61,223 nucleotides of DNA from an uncultured Prevotella sp. (GTDB taxonomy: Bacteria; Bacteroidota; Bacteroidia; Bacteroidales; Bacteroidaceae), in NCBI GenBank assembly GCA_900543585.1, contig UQRP01000011.1:1-61223 (forward strand). The letters are read 5' to 3'. The translations under genes were made by a program, and so were the position numbers. Numbering within the stretch: position 1 is the stretch's first letter; every line of letters begins with the position of its first letter. Shown in pieces: positions 16,801 to 24,241 of this stretch. The notes beneath the pieces are model-generated. The model saw only the letters and a program-made list of their open reading frames with translations. It made no database searches and was not told the origin of the DNA.

Positions 16801-17979
16801 TTATTCTTTTAGTTGTCGGCGGAGGAAGAACCGGCGAGTGGCAGCAAAGAAGAGAATGGCGCCTGCTATCTGCATGGCGTCTACCATCCAGAAGGCGGCA
16901 GCATAACCTGCAGCCTTGGAGACCAGTCCACCGGCGAGGATGCCGATGCCGAAGCCGAGATCCCAGGAGGTGAGGATAGAGGAGTTGGCAGTGCCGCGCT
17001 CGTTGTGGTGTGCCACGGCGATGAACATGTTCAGGAAGGCGGGATACATGTGTCCGTTGCCCAGGCCAATGATGAGTGCCGAGAGATAATAGCACAACTC
17101 ATTGGGGCAGGCAGCGAAGAGGGTGTAACCGATGATGGAGATGAGGACGCCCTCACCGCAGTTGCGTGTGATACGTCCTTCACGGAGACCTTTGGCGCCT
17201 TGCAGGCGTGAGCAGGCCAGGCCGAGGCTCAGCAGGGCGAAGTAGACACCGGTGCCGTTGGTGATGCCGAGCTGTTGCTGGCTGTAGATGGCTAAGTAGT
17301 TGGCCAAGACGCCATAGCAGAAGCCGAAGAGAAGGATGTTCACGGCCAGGAGCCAGCCACGGGTGAGGAAGAAGCGGTCGAGGGAGAGTTTGGACTTGTT
17401 CTTCACGATGGTCTTCGTGGGGATGTGGATGGTGGAGGCGAGGAGAAGCCCGAGGAGCGACATGGCAAAGGCTGCCCAGAAGAGGGTGGCGAAGTTGTGG
17501 GTGAGCTTATAGAGCCAGATGCCCACCATGGGCCCGAAGGCTAAGGCGAAGTTGGTGCTCAGCCCATAGTAGCCGATACCCTCGTTGCGGCGCGAGGAGG
17601 GCAGCACGTCGATGGCCACGGTACTGTCGGCCACACTCATGGCGCCGAAGGGTCCGCCGTGGAGGATGCGCACGATGGCGAACATCAGCAGTGAGCCCGC
17701 CGCGATATAGCCGCCGAAAAAAAGGAAGAAGAGTGCCAGGCAGACCATGAGGACGCGGCGGCGGTCGTAGCTGTCGATGAGGAAGCCGCTGAAGGGCCGA
17801 ACAAAGAGCGCCACGAGGGTGTAGCCGGAGAGAACGATGCCGATGGTGTCGTTCTCAGCACCGAAATGGTCAGCGAGGTAGAGGGGCAACAGGGGCGTGA
17901 GGATGTAGAAAGCAAAATACATCAGGGCGTTGACGGCCATGATTTTGATGTAGTTGGCATTCCAGAGTTGTTCTTTCAT
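16801..17979 (-). CDS. MFS transporter, drug-efflux type
   Basis: 392 residues with about 12 membrane helices. The MFS loop 2-3 motif is seen as RPFSGFLIDSYDRRRVLM. ATG 17979 is chosen because it gives MKEQLWNANYIKIM directly before the first helix; the longer frame would run back into hxlR. It starts 2 bp after the stop of the HxlR regulator and is surely co-transcribed with it, so a regulated efflux pump is likely. Substrate unknown. Confidence 0.88.
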   Translation of the reverse strand: MKEQLWNANYIKIMAVNALMYFAFYILTPLLPLYLADHFGAENDTIGIVLSGYTLVALFVRPFSGFLIDSYDRRRVLMVCLALFFLFFGGYIAAGSLLMFAIVRILHGGPFGAMSVADSTVAIDVLPSSRRNEGIGYYGLSTNFALAFGPMVGIWLYKLTHNFATLFWAAFAMSLLGLLLASTIHIPTKTIVKNKSKLSLDRFFLTRGWLLAVNILLFGFCYGVLANYLAIYSQQQLGITNGTGVYFALLSLGLACSRLQGAKGLREGRITRNCGEGVLISIIGYTLFAACPNELCYYLSALIIGLGNGHMYPAFLNMFIAVAHHNERGTANSSILTSWDLGFGIGILAGGLVSKAAGYAAAFWMVDAMQIAGAILFFAATRRFFLRRQLKE

Positions 17980-17981
17980 GG

Positions 17982-18329
17982 CTAAGGTCTGACTACGTCG
18001 TTGAAATGAGTCTTTGCCCATCCGATGAGCTCGTCGAGGGCAGGTATGAGGGACTGGCCTACGGGTGTGAGCCAGTACTCTACACGTGGTGGCACCTCGG
18101 GGTATACTTTTCTGTCGACGAGGTTGCTCTGCTGCAAGTCCTTGAGCGTTTTGGAGAGCATCTTCTGCGAGCAGTCGCTCATGTGTGAGCGAAGCTCGTT
18201 GAAGCGCATCACACCCGTCTCACTCCTGTCGAGGGTATAGAGAACGAGCATCGACCATTTGTCGCCGAAGCGGCTGATAACCTGCCGAATGGGGCAGGTA
18301 AGATATTCGGGATTGATTTCCTTGTGCAT
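17982..18329 (-). CDS. HxlR-family transcriptional regulator
   Basis: 115 residues, the normal length of this MarR-like winged-helix family. The signature CPIRQVISRFGDKWSMLVLYTL includes the conserved Cys near the N-terminus, which in several HxlR proteins senses reactive electrophiles. Further motifs: FNELRSHMSDCSQKMLSKTLKDL and VEYWLTPVG. ATG 18329 gives the standard start. It is cotranscribed with the MFS gene and probably controls it. Confidence 0.93.
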   Translation of the reverse strand: MHKEINPEYLTCPIRQVISRFGDKWSMLVLYTLDRSETGVMRFNELRSHMSDCSQKMLSKTLKDLQQSNLVDRKVYPEVPPRVEYWLTPVGQSLIPALDELIGWAKTHFNDVVRP

Positions 18330-18350
18330 TGTGGTTCCTTTTAGTAACTT

Positions 18351-18359
18351 GCAAAGGTA
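18351..18359 (-). promoter_or_regulatory. Promoter -7 box of hxlR-MFS with a flanking repeat
   Basis: Minus-strand TACCTTTGC lies 21 bp before the hxlR ATG. The plus-strand heptamer GCAAAGG is repeated 21 bp apart (18351-18357 and 18371-18377), one copy being the -7 box itself, and could be an HxlR site. Confidence 0.55.
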
Positions 18360-18410
18360 ACCAAAAGTTAGCAAAGGAAGATAAGACATGAGAGTTAAGG
18401 GGAGTTAAAA

Positions 18411-18528
18411 GGCTGTTAGGTGTTAGGTGATGGGTGTTGGGTGTTAATGATATGTCATGCCATTAACACCCAACACCTAACAGCCATATCATTAACACCC
18501 AACTCCTACCACCTAACACCTATTATTA
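18411..18528. repeat. TAACACC-type heptad repeat array forming a long hairpin
   Basis: Left part (18411-18449) is a run of GTTAGGT/GTTGGGT-type heptads and the right part (18461-18485) is its inverse (ATTAACACCCAACACCTAACAG), so a long imperfect hairpin can form. A further stretch in the second orientation runs to about 18528. It lies between the rsgA 3' end and the hxlR promoter and may act as the rsgA terminator. A related single-orientation array is at 51191-51241. Confidence 0.75.
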
Positions 18529-19458
18529 ATACTCCTCCCGGTATTTCTTCTCGTCTTTGTCGCCGAGCATGGAGAGGTAGCTCTGGTAGCGGCTCAGGGC
18601 GATGTAGTGATCCTCTACAGCCTTGCGGACGGCACAGCCAGGCTCGTGGGTATGGGTGCAGTTGGAGAAGCGGCAGTCCTTGGCGAAGTGGAAGATGTCG
18701 CGGAAATACGAGCTTATCTCCTCGGGCTCCATGTCAAAGGTGCCGAAGCCTTTGATGCCCGGGGTGTCGATGAGCCAGCCACCCTTAGGAAGGGGCAGCA
18801 TCTCGGAGAATGTCGTTGTGTGCATTCCCGTGTCATGGGCATCGCTGATGTCGGCCACACGGGCATCGGCTCCAGGGATAAAGCTGTTGACGAGCGAAGA
18901 CTTCCCCACTCCACTATTGCCACTGAGGAGGGTAATCTTGCCTTGCAGCATTGCACGCAATGCATCGACGCCGTCACCCGTCAGCGCTGACACCTCGTGG
19001 CAGTCGTAGCCGATGGTGCGGTAGAGGTCGACAACCATGCCCTGGTAGTGGCGCTCCTCAACAGTGAGCAGGTCCGTCTTGTTGAAGATGAGGGTCACGG
19101 GCACCGCGTAGGCTTCCGCGGAGGCCAAGAAGCGGTCGATGAACGTCGTGGAAGTCTCGGGATGAGCCACTGTGACGACGAGAAACGCCTGGTCGACATT
19201 GGCGGCGATGATGCTGCTCTGCTTGGACAGGTTGGTAGAGCGGCGGATGATATAGTTCTTGCGGTCGTCAATGGCGGTAATAAGTCCCTGCCCCTCGGCA
19301 TTGACATCGAAGCAGACATGGTCGCCCACGGCGACGGGGTTGGTAGAGCGGATGCCTTTCAGGCGAAACTTGCCCTTGACTTTACACTCCACCTCCCGGC
19401 CCTCGTCGGTGAGCACGGTATACCAGAATCCGGTATTTTTGATGACTAAACCTTTCAT
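18526..19458 (-). CDS. rsgA: Ribosome small-subunit-dependent GTPase RsgA
   Basis: Circularly permuted GTPase that helps mature the 30S subunit; 310 residues. Order of motifs is diagnostic: N-terminal OB fold, then G4 (FNKTDLL), G1 (GNSGVGKSSL), G3 (DTPGIKGF), then a zinc site CRFSNCTHTHEPGC. It follows frr by 21 bp on the same strand, so the two ribosome-related genes are likely co-transcribed. Confidence 0.97.
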   Translation of the reverse strand: MKGLVIKNTGFWYTVLTDEGREVECKVKGKFRLKGIRSTNPVAVGDHVCFDVNAEGQGLITAIDDRKNYIIRRSTNLSKQSSIIAANVDQAFLVVTVAHPETSTTFIDRFLASAEAYAVPVTLIFNKTDLLTVEERHYQGMVVDLYRTIGYDCHEVSALTGDGVDALRAMLQGKITLLSGNSGVGKSSLVNSFIPGADARVADISDAHDTGMHTTTFSEMLPLPKGGWLIDTPGIKGFGTFDMEPEEISSYFRDIFHFAKDCRFSNCTHTHEPGCAVRKAVEDHYIALSRYQSYLSMLGDKDEKKYREEY

Positions 19459-19479
19459 GAAAGTTGGCCGTCCACGCCC

Positions 19480-20040
19480 TTACACGGTCATGATTTCCTT
19501 CTGCTTGTTCTGCAGCGTGGCGTCGATGGTCTTAATAAACTTGTCGTGGAGTTTCTGAAGCTCGCTCTCGGCGTCCTTCTCCTGATCCTCGGAGAGACCG
19601 TCCTTGATGGCTTTCTTCAGCTTCTCCTTGTACTCGGCGCGGATGTTGCGCACCTGCACCTTTGCCGACTCCCCGATTTTGTTGCATTGTTTGACAAGCT
19701 CCTTGCGGCGGTCCTCGGTAGGCTGTGGGAAGCGGAGGATGACCATCTCACCGTTGTTCTCCGGTGTGATGCCTACATCGCTGTCCATGATGCCTTTTTC
19801 AATATCCTTGATGGCTTTGCGCTCCCACGGACGGATGGTGATGGTGCGGGCGTCAGGGACCTGGAGGGCGGCAACCTGGTTCAGGGGCACGCTCTGGCCG
19901 TAGGACATCACACGCACGGTGTCGAGGATAGCGACGTTGGCACGGCCGGCACGGATGCGCGACAACTCGCCTTCAAGAAATTTAGCGCTCTTGGTCATTT
20001 TCTCCTCAGCGCTCTTTAATGTTGATTTTATGTCAATCAT
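19480..20040 (-). CDS. frr: Ribosome recycling factor
   Basis: 186 residues, standard length. Recycles post-termination ribosomes with EF-G. Motifs: LSRIRAGRANVAILD near the N-terminus, QVPDARTITIRPWE in the middle, and RRKELVKQCNKIGESAKVQVRNIR followed by the charged C-terminal helix. The start ATG at 20040 follows a -7 box (20082-20090). Confidence 0.98.
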   Translation of the reverse strand: MIDIKSTLKSAEEKMTKSAKFLEGELSRIRAGRANVAILDTVRVMSYGQSVPLNQVAALQVPDARTITIRPWERKAIKDIEKGIMDSDVGITPENNGEMVILRFPQPTEDRRKELVKQCNKIGESAKVQVRNIRAEYKEKLKKAIKDGLSEDQEKDAESELQKLHDKFIKTIDATLQNKQKEIMTV

Positions 20041-20081
20041 ATATCGTTTAGTTAAAAATATCCGATTTAAGATTTATAGCC

Positions 20082-20090
20082 ACAAATTTA
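20082..20090 (-). promoter_or_regulatory. -7 box for frr-rsgA
   Basis: Minus-strand TAAATTTGT, 41 bp before the frr ATG and back to back with the DUF349-gene promoter at 20176. Confidence 0.55.
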
Positions 20091-20175
20091 GAGACTTTTT
20101 TCCAAAGAAACGAGCAAAAGCACGTATTTTTACCGAAAAAACGACATTTTTGTTGGCAGTTATATTTTTTTTGTC

Positions 20176-20184
20176 TAAGTTTGC
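20176..20184 (+). promoter_or_regulatory. -7 box for the DUF349 gene
   Basis: TAAGTTTGC with TTTG at 20149-20152 upstream (23-bp spacer, slightly long). It gives an untranslated leader of about 100 nt containing a small GCTGA/TCAGC hairpin near 20240-20253. Confidence 0.55.
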
Positions 20185-20288
20185 ACATAAAATTAACTGA
20201 TTATCAATGTGTGGACGCCATGCGCGACTGAAAGCGATTGCTGATCTTCAGCAGCGTGGCCATGGAACCTCCGAGTCACAAACTTAAA

Positions 20289-22103
20289 ATGAGTGAAATG
20301 ATGGACTCTCAAGACAAAGCCCTCGAGCAGGGCGCTGTAGCATCACAGCCGGCCGCTACCCCCGAAGCCGGCACAGTTGAAAACCCTCAGACAGAAAAGA
20401 AGATCTACGCTTCCAAGTCGGAAGTCCTGGACCGCCTCAAGGCTTTAGCTTTAGGCGACGACGTCCCCGACCGCGAAGAGGTGGAGCATCTCAAAGCCTC
20501 CTTCTACCGCCTCAGCAGCGCCGAGCGCGACAAGCAGCAGCGCGAGTATTTGGCCAACGGCGGTGACCCCGACAAATATCTCTTCACACCCGACGCCGAC
20601 GAGGAGACTTTCAAGACGACCATGCAGGTTATCAAGGAGAAACGCGCTAAGGCGTTGGAAGAGGCTCAACAGGAGCGTGAGGCTAACCTCCAACACAGGG
20701 AACAGATCATAGAGAAGATAAAAGCCATGGCTACGTCACCCGACGAAGCCAACAAGTCATACAACGATTTCAAAGCCCTCCAGCAGGAGTGGAAGACCAT
20801 AGGCCCCGTGCCCCCCGAGAAGTCGGCGGAGACCTGGCGCAACTACCAACTCTATGTGGAGCAGTTCTACGACCTGCTGAACCTGAACCGCGAGGCCCGC
20901 GAATACGACTTCAAGAAGAACCTTGAGGCTAAGACGCGACTCTGCGAGGAGGCAGAGGCATTGGATAAGGAGCCTGATGTCATCGTAGCCTTCCACAAGC
21001 TTCAGGACCTCCACGAGCAGTACCGTGAGATAGGTCCTGTGGCCAAGGATCTGCGCGAGGAGATTTGGACACGCTTCAAGAATGCCAGCACCGTTATCAA
21101 CAAGAAGCACCAGGAGCATTTCGAGCAGCTGCGCGCTGCCGAGGCTGACAACCTGGTGAAGAAAACGGAACTTTGCGAGAAGACAGAGGCTATTGCCAAG
21201 GAAGAGAACAAAACGGCCAGCGACTGGGAACAGCACTCCAAGGACATCATCGCCATACAGCAGGAATGGAAGAAGATAGGCTTTGCTCCGAAGAAGGACA
21301 ACGAGAAGATCTTCGAGCGCTTCCGTGCTGCCTGCGATGACTTCTTCGGCCGCAAAGCGGAGTATTTTAAAGAGGTGAAGGCACGCCTCAACGAGAATGC
21401 CGAGAAGAAAAAGGCCCTCGTCGAGCAGGCCAAAGCTCTCATGGACTCCAAGGACTGGAAGTCGACATCGGACAAGCTCATCGAATTGCAGAAGCAGTGG
21501 AAGACCATCGGCTCTGTGCCCCGGAAGATGAGCGATCAACTGTGGAATGACTTTCTCTCGGCTTGCAACCATTTCTTTGAGGCGCGCAATGCTGCCAACG
21601 CCGGCACTCGCAACGAGGAGCGCGACAACCTCAAGCAGAAGCGCGACATCATCGAAGAACTGAAGAAGATTGCTGAGAATGCCACTGAAGACGCCCGTGA
21701 GAAGGTGCAGGAGCTGGCGGAGAAATACAACGCCATCGGTCATGTGCCTTACAAGGAGAAGGACAAGATATACAAGGAGTACCATGATGTCATGGACAAG
21801 ATCTATGGTGAACTGCATATCTCCTCTGCCCGCCGACATCTTGACAACTTCAAGAACAACCTCCGTGGCATGGCCAAGAAAGGTGAAGATGCTGTTGACA
21901 GCGAGCGCGCCCGCCTCATGCACCGCTATGAGCAGCTCAAGCAGGAGATTACGACCTATGAGAATAACCTCGGCTTTCTGAATATCTCCAGTAAGAAGGG
22001 CAACAGCCTCGTCGACGAGATGAACCGCAAGGTGCAGAAGCTCAAGGACGATGCTCAGATGGTGCGCGAGAAGATCAAGGCCATCGATGAGGAAAGGAAG
22101 TAG
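20289..22103 (+). CDS. DUF349 repeat protein
   Basis: About 604 residues from this start. It contains five DUF349 repeats, each with the core (L/I)Q-x-x-W/Y-K-x-IG-x-(V/A)P: EWKTIGPVPPE, QYREIGPVAKD, EWKKIGFAPKK, QWKTIGSVPRK and KYNAIGHVPYK. They are all-alpha and predicted to be coiled-coil rich, and the protein ends in a long charged helix. No signal or membrane segment. DUF349 proteins are widespread in Bacteroidota and their role is not known with certainty. Starts at 20262, 20298 or 20301 are also possible; the open frame begins at a TTG (20238). Confidence 0.85.
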   Translation: MSEMMDSQDKALEQGAVASQPAATPEAGTVENPQTEKKIYASKSEVLDRLKALALGDDVPDREEVEHLKASFYRLSSAERDKQQREYLANGGDPDKYLFTPDADEETFKTTMQVIKEKRAKALEEAQQEREANLQHREQIIEKIKAMATSPDEANKSYNDFKALQQEWKTIGPVPPEKSAETWRNYQLYVEQFYDLLNLNREAREYDFKKNLEAKTRLCEEAEALDKEPDVIVAFHKLQDLHEQYREIGPVAKDLREEIWTRFKNASTVINKKHQEHFEQLRAAEADNLVKKTELCEKTEAIAKEENKTASDWEQHSKDIIAIQQEWKKIGFAPKKDNEKIFERFRAACDDFFGRKAEYFKEVKARLNENAEKKKALVEQAKALMDSKDWKSTSDKLIELQKQWKTIGSVPRKMSDQLWNDFLSACNHFFEARNAANAGTRNEERDNLKQKRDIIEELKKIAENATEDAREKVQELAEKYNAIGHVPYKEKDKIYKEYHDVMDKIYGELHISSARRHLDNFKNNLRGMAKKGEDAVDSERARLMHRYEQLKQEITTYENNLGFLNISSKKGNSLVDEMNRKVQKLKDDAQMVREKIKAIDEERK

Positions 22104-22109
22104 TAATCC

Positions 22110-22988
22110 ATGGAAACGATTCATAATGACTTTCTCACCGTCGTCGTCTCTGAGCACGGTGCCGAGTTGCTGAGCATCAAGGATGCGGCAGGCAAAGAAT
22201 ATCTGTGGCAGGCCGACGCCCGCTTCTGGGGTCGCCATTCCCCTATTCTCTTCCCCATCGTGGGCACGCTGTGGGAGGGCACCGCGCACTTCGGGCCCCG
22301 CGACTACCACATGGGGCGCCACGGCTTTGCCCGCGACATGGACTTCCACCTCATCGCCAAAGGTGACAAGCAGGTCGTCTACGCCCTCCACGACAGTACG
22401 GAGACCTTCGACAAATATCCCTTCCGCTTCAACCTTGCCGTGAGCTATAAGCTCGAGGGAAATGTCCTCCATGTGGTGTGGCATGTGGAGAACACCGATG
22501 ATAAGCCCATTGCCTTCCAGATTGGTGGCCACCCGGCTTTCAATATACCCGGTATGAAGGTTGGGGAGCCTCTCAATGGCCGTCTGCGCCTCGACAACGC
22601 CAGTCCCGTGCGACGTTTCATCGACGACAAGAGCGGGTGCCTCGACGGCATGCGCCATGAGGAGGTGGCTACGGACAACGGTATCCTGGTCTTCGACGAC
22701 AGCACCTTTGCCGACGACGCTCTCATCTTCGACCACTGCCAGCTCCATCACGTCGAGCTCCTTGACACTGACGACAAGACTGTCATCGCTGTTGACTTCA
22801 AGTCGCCGGCCGTGGGCATCTGGTCGCCAAAGGGTAAGAATGCACCCTTCGTCTGCATAGAGCCTTGGTATGGCGTCACCGATGTCAATGGCTACGAGGG
22901 TGATTTCTTCGACCGTTACCTTATGAATCGCCTCCTCCCCGGCTCCAGTTTCATGAGCGAGTACAAGATAGCCTTAGGAGTTAATTGA
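22110..22988 (+). CDS. Aldose 1-epimerase family protein (LacX/YeaD-like)
   Basis: 292 residues, galactose-mutarotase-like beta-sandwich. Typical segments are HGAELLSIKDAAGKEYLWQ near the start, PILFPIVG, the catalytic-type His in RHGFARD, GGHPAFNIP, and FVCIEPWYGVTD with the catalytic Glu near the end. It probably interconverts sugar anomers in the cytoplasm (no signal peptide). It follows the DUF349 gene by 6 bp, so they share a transcript. Confidence 0.88.
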   Translation: METIHNDFLTVVVSEHGAELLSIKDAAGKEYLWQADARFWGRHSPILFPIVGTLWEGTAHFGPRDYHMGRHGFARDMDFHLIAKGDKQVVYALHDSTETFDKYPFRFNLAVSYKLEGNVLHVVWHVENTDDKPIAFQIGGHPAFNIPGMKVGEPLNGRLRLDNASPVRRFIDDKSGCLDGMRHEEVATDNGILVFDDSTFADDALIFDHCQLHHVELLDTDDKTVIAVDFKSPAVGIWSPKGKNAPFVCIEPWYGVTDVNGYEGDFFDRYLMNRLLPGSSFMSEYKIALGVN

Positions 22989-23000
22989 AGGCGGAGCTAA

Positions 23001-23091
23001 CACATTATTCCTATGAAAAACGTGAGGAATTACACATTTTTCATATGAATAATGTGAGATTCTGCACATTTTCTATAGGAATGTATACGTG
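23001..23091. repeat. Three tandem ~24-bp palindromes
   Basis: Copies at 23001-23024, 23033-23056 and 23065-23091 have the form CACATT-x-TTC-x-TATG/AGGAA-x-AATGTG, each close to a palindrome around its centre (copy 2 is CACATTTTTCATATGAATAATGTG with centre CATATG, two mismatches). The first two can also pair with each other over 20 bp with one mismatch. They lie at the convergent ends of the epimerase and EEP genes. Confidence 0.8.
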
Positions 23092-23152
23092 AGCCTGCGC
23101 ACCTTTTTAAAGTACTTTTATGTAGCTCAATTGAGCAACATCTCATTAGCCT

Positions 23153-24082
23153 TTATTCAAATCCCGCCACTATGGGCAGGTGGTCGCTGATGCCGCCTAC
23201 GTAGACGGGGCCGAGAAAAGTGCGGTGGGGCTTCACCCCACCGTATTTCTTATCATCCTCCAAGAGGAAAGGAGCATCGCTGACGCTGCACCGCTTCAGG
23301 CGTCGGGCTAAGCGTGGAGAGCAGAAGATGTGGTCGAGACTGCCCCAGGAGCCTTGGTAGCGGTAGGTGCCCTTGGCACCATGCATGCCACGGGCATGAC
23401 GCGAGACTTCTACGAGGCCCTTGCGCTCCAACAGCTTCAGCGAGGCATCACCTGAGAGGTCGTTGAAGTCGCCCGCGATGATGATGAGGGCCTCGTGGCT
23501 GACGCGCTCCACGGAGTCCACGGCAAGGGCAAGTTGGCTGACGACATGTTTGCGATAGCTATCGCTCTCCGTCTTGCCTCCCGCTCTGCTCGGCGCATGG
23601 ATGCCGAAGACATGGAGGGTGTCGCCATCGGCCAACAGCCCCGCAGCATAGAGAATGTCGCGCGTCGGTGAGAAGCCACGCAAAGGTGGAATGCGGATGC
23701 TGTGGTGGGTGAGCAGGCGGAAAGAGAAAGGAGAGTAGAGGAAAGCCACGTCAATGCCGCGCGCATCGGGACTCGACGTCATCACGTATTCGTAGCGCGC
23801 CGTACGCAGGATGCTCCGCCGCGTGAGGTCGCGCATGACACTGTCGTTCTCCACCTCGGTGAGGATACCCATGTCCGGCAACAGCCCACCGGCGACCTCT
23901 CCGCAGGCGGCAATATCCTGGCCGATACCTTGCAGCTTGCGCCAGTAGCGATAGGGTGTCCAATGATGGGAGGAGGCAGGCAGAAACTCCTCGTCCTGCT
24001 TACCCGCATCGTGCTGAACATCGAAGAGATTCTCGCAGTTGAGCTCGAAAAAAGTGAAGATGATAAGGAGAAGATGAAGCAT
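23153..24082 (-). CDS. Secreted endonuclease/exonuclease/phosphatase (EEP) family protein
   Basis: 309 residues. The hydrophobic N-terminus (MLHLLLIIFTFF) suggests export. EEP active-site motifs are in order: ELNCENLFD, ILTEVEN (metal Glu), FGIHAPSRAGG, AGDFNDLSGD (catalytic Asp/Asn), SLDHIFCSP and SDHLPIV (catalytic Asp-His). Substrates of this family range from nucleic acids to phospholipids and sugar phosphates; which one applies here cannot be told. Confidence 0.9.
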   Translation of the reverse strand: MLHLLLIIFTFFELNCENLFDVQHDAGKQDEEFLPASSHHWTPYRYWRKLQGIGQDIAACGEVAGGLLPDMGILTEVENDSVMRDLTRRSILRTARYEYVMTSSPDARGIDVAFLYSPFSFRLLTHHSIRIPPLRGFSPTRDILYAAGLLADGDTLHVFGIHAPSRAGGKTESDSYRKHVVSQLALAVDSVERVSHEALIIIAGDFNDLSGDASLKLLERKGLVEVSRHARGMHGAKGTYRYQGSWGSLDHIFCSPRLARRLKRCSVSDAPFLLEDDKKYGGVKPHRTFLGPVYVGGISDHLPIVAGFE

Positions 24083-24106
24083 AGGCGGCAGACGGTTGGT
24101 GACCCT

Positions 24107-24115
24107 ACAAAGTTA
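24107..24115 (-). promoter_or_regulatory. -7 box for the EEP gene
   Basis: Minus-strand TAACTTTGT, 24 bp before the ATG at 24082. Confidence 0.6.
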
Positions 24116-24184
24116 TGAAAATGATATTGTCTTTTTGCAAAACCTTTGCATATATTTATTCTTAAAGGAAGATTATTCAGTCTT

Positions 24185-24219
24185 TTTGTCTAAAGTTTAT
24201 AATAAATGCTTACCTTTGC
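24185..24219 (+). promoter_or_regulatory. Promoter of dxs-trkA-trkH
   Basis: TTTG (24185-24188), 22-bp spacer and TACCTTTGC (24211-24219). The dxs ATG is 22 bp after the -7 box, which rules out the longer reading frame that would begin upstream of the transcription start. Confidence 0.75.
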
Positions 24220-24241
24220 AAGGTTAAGCTTAGATTCGTGC

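Noticed and set aside
20757..22751. A 664-residue open frame on the minus strand opposite the DUF349 and epimerase genes
   Set aside because: It spans two well-supported plus-strand genes and shows no recognisable protein motif.
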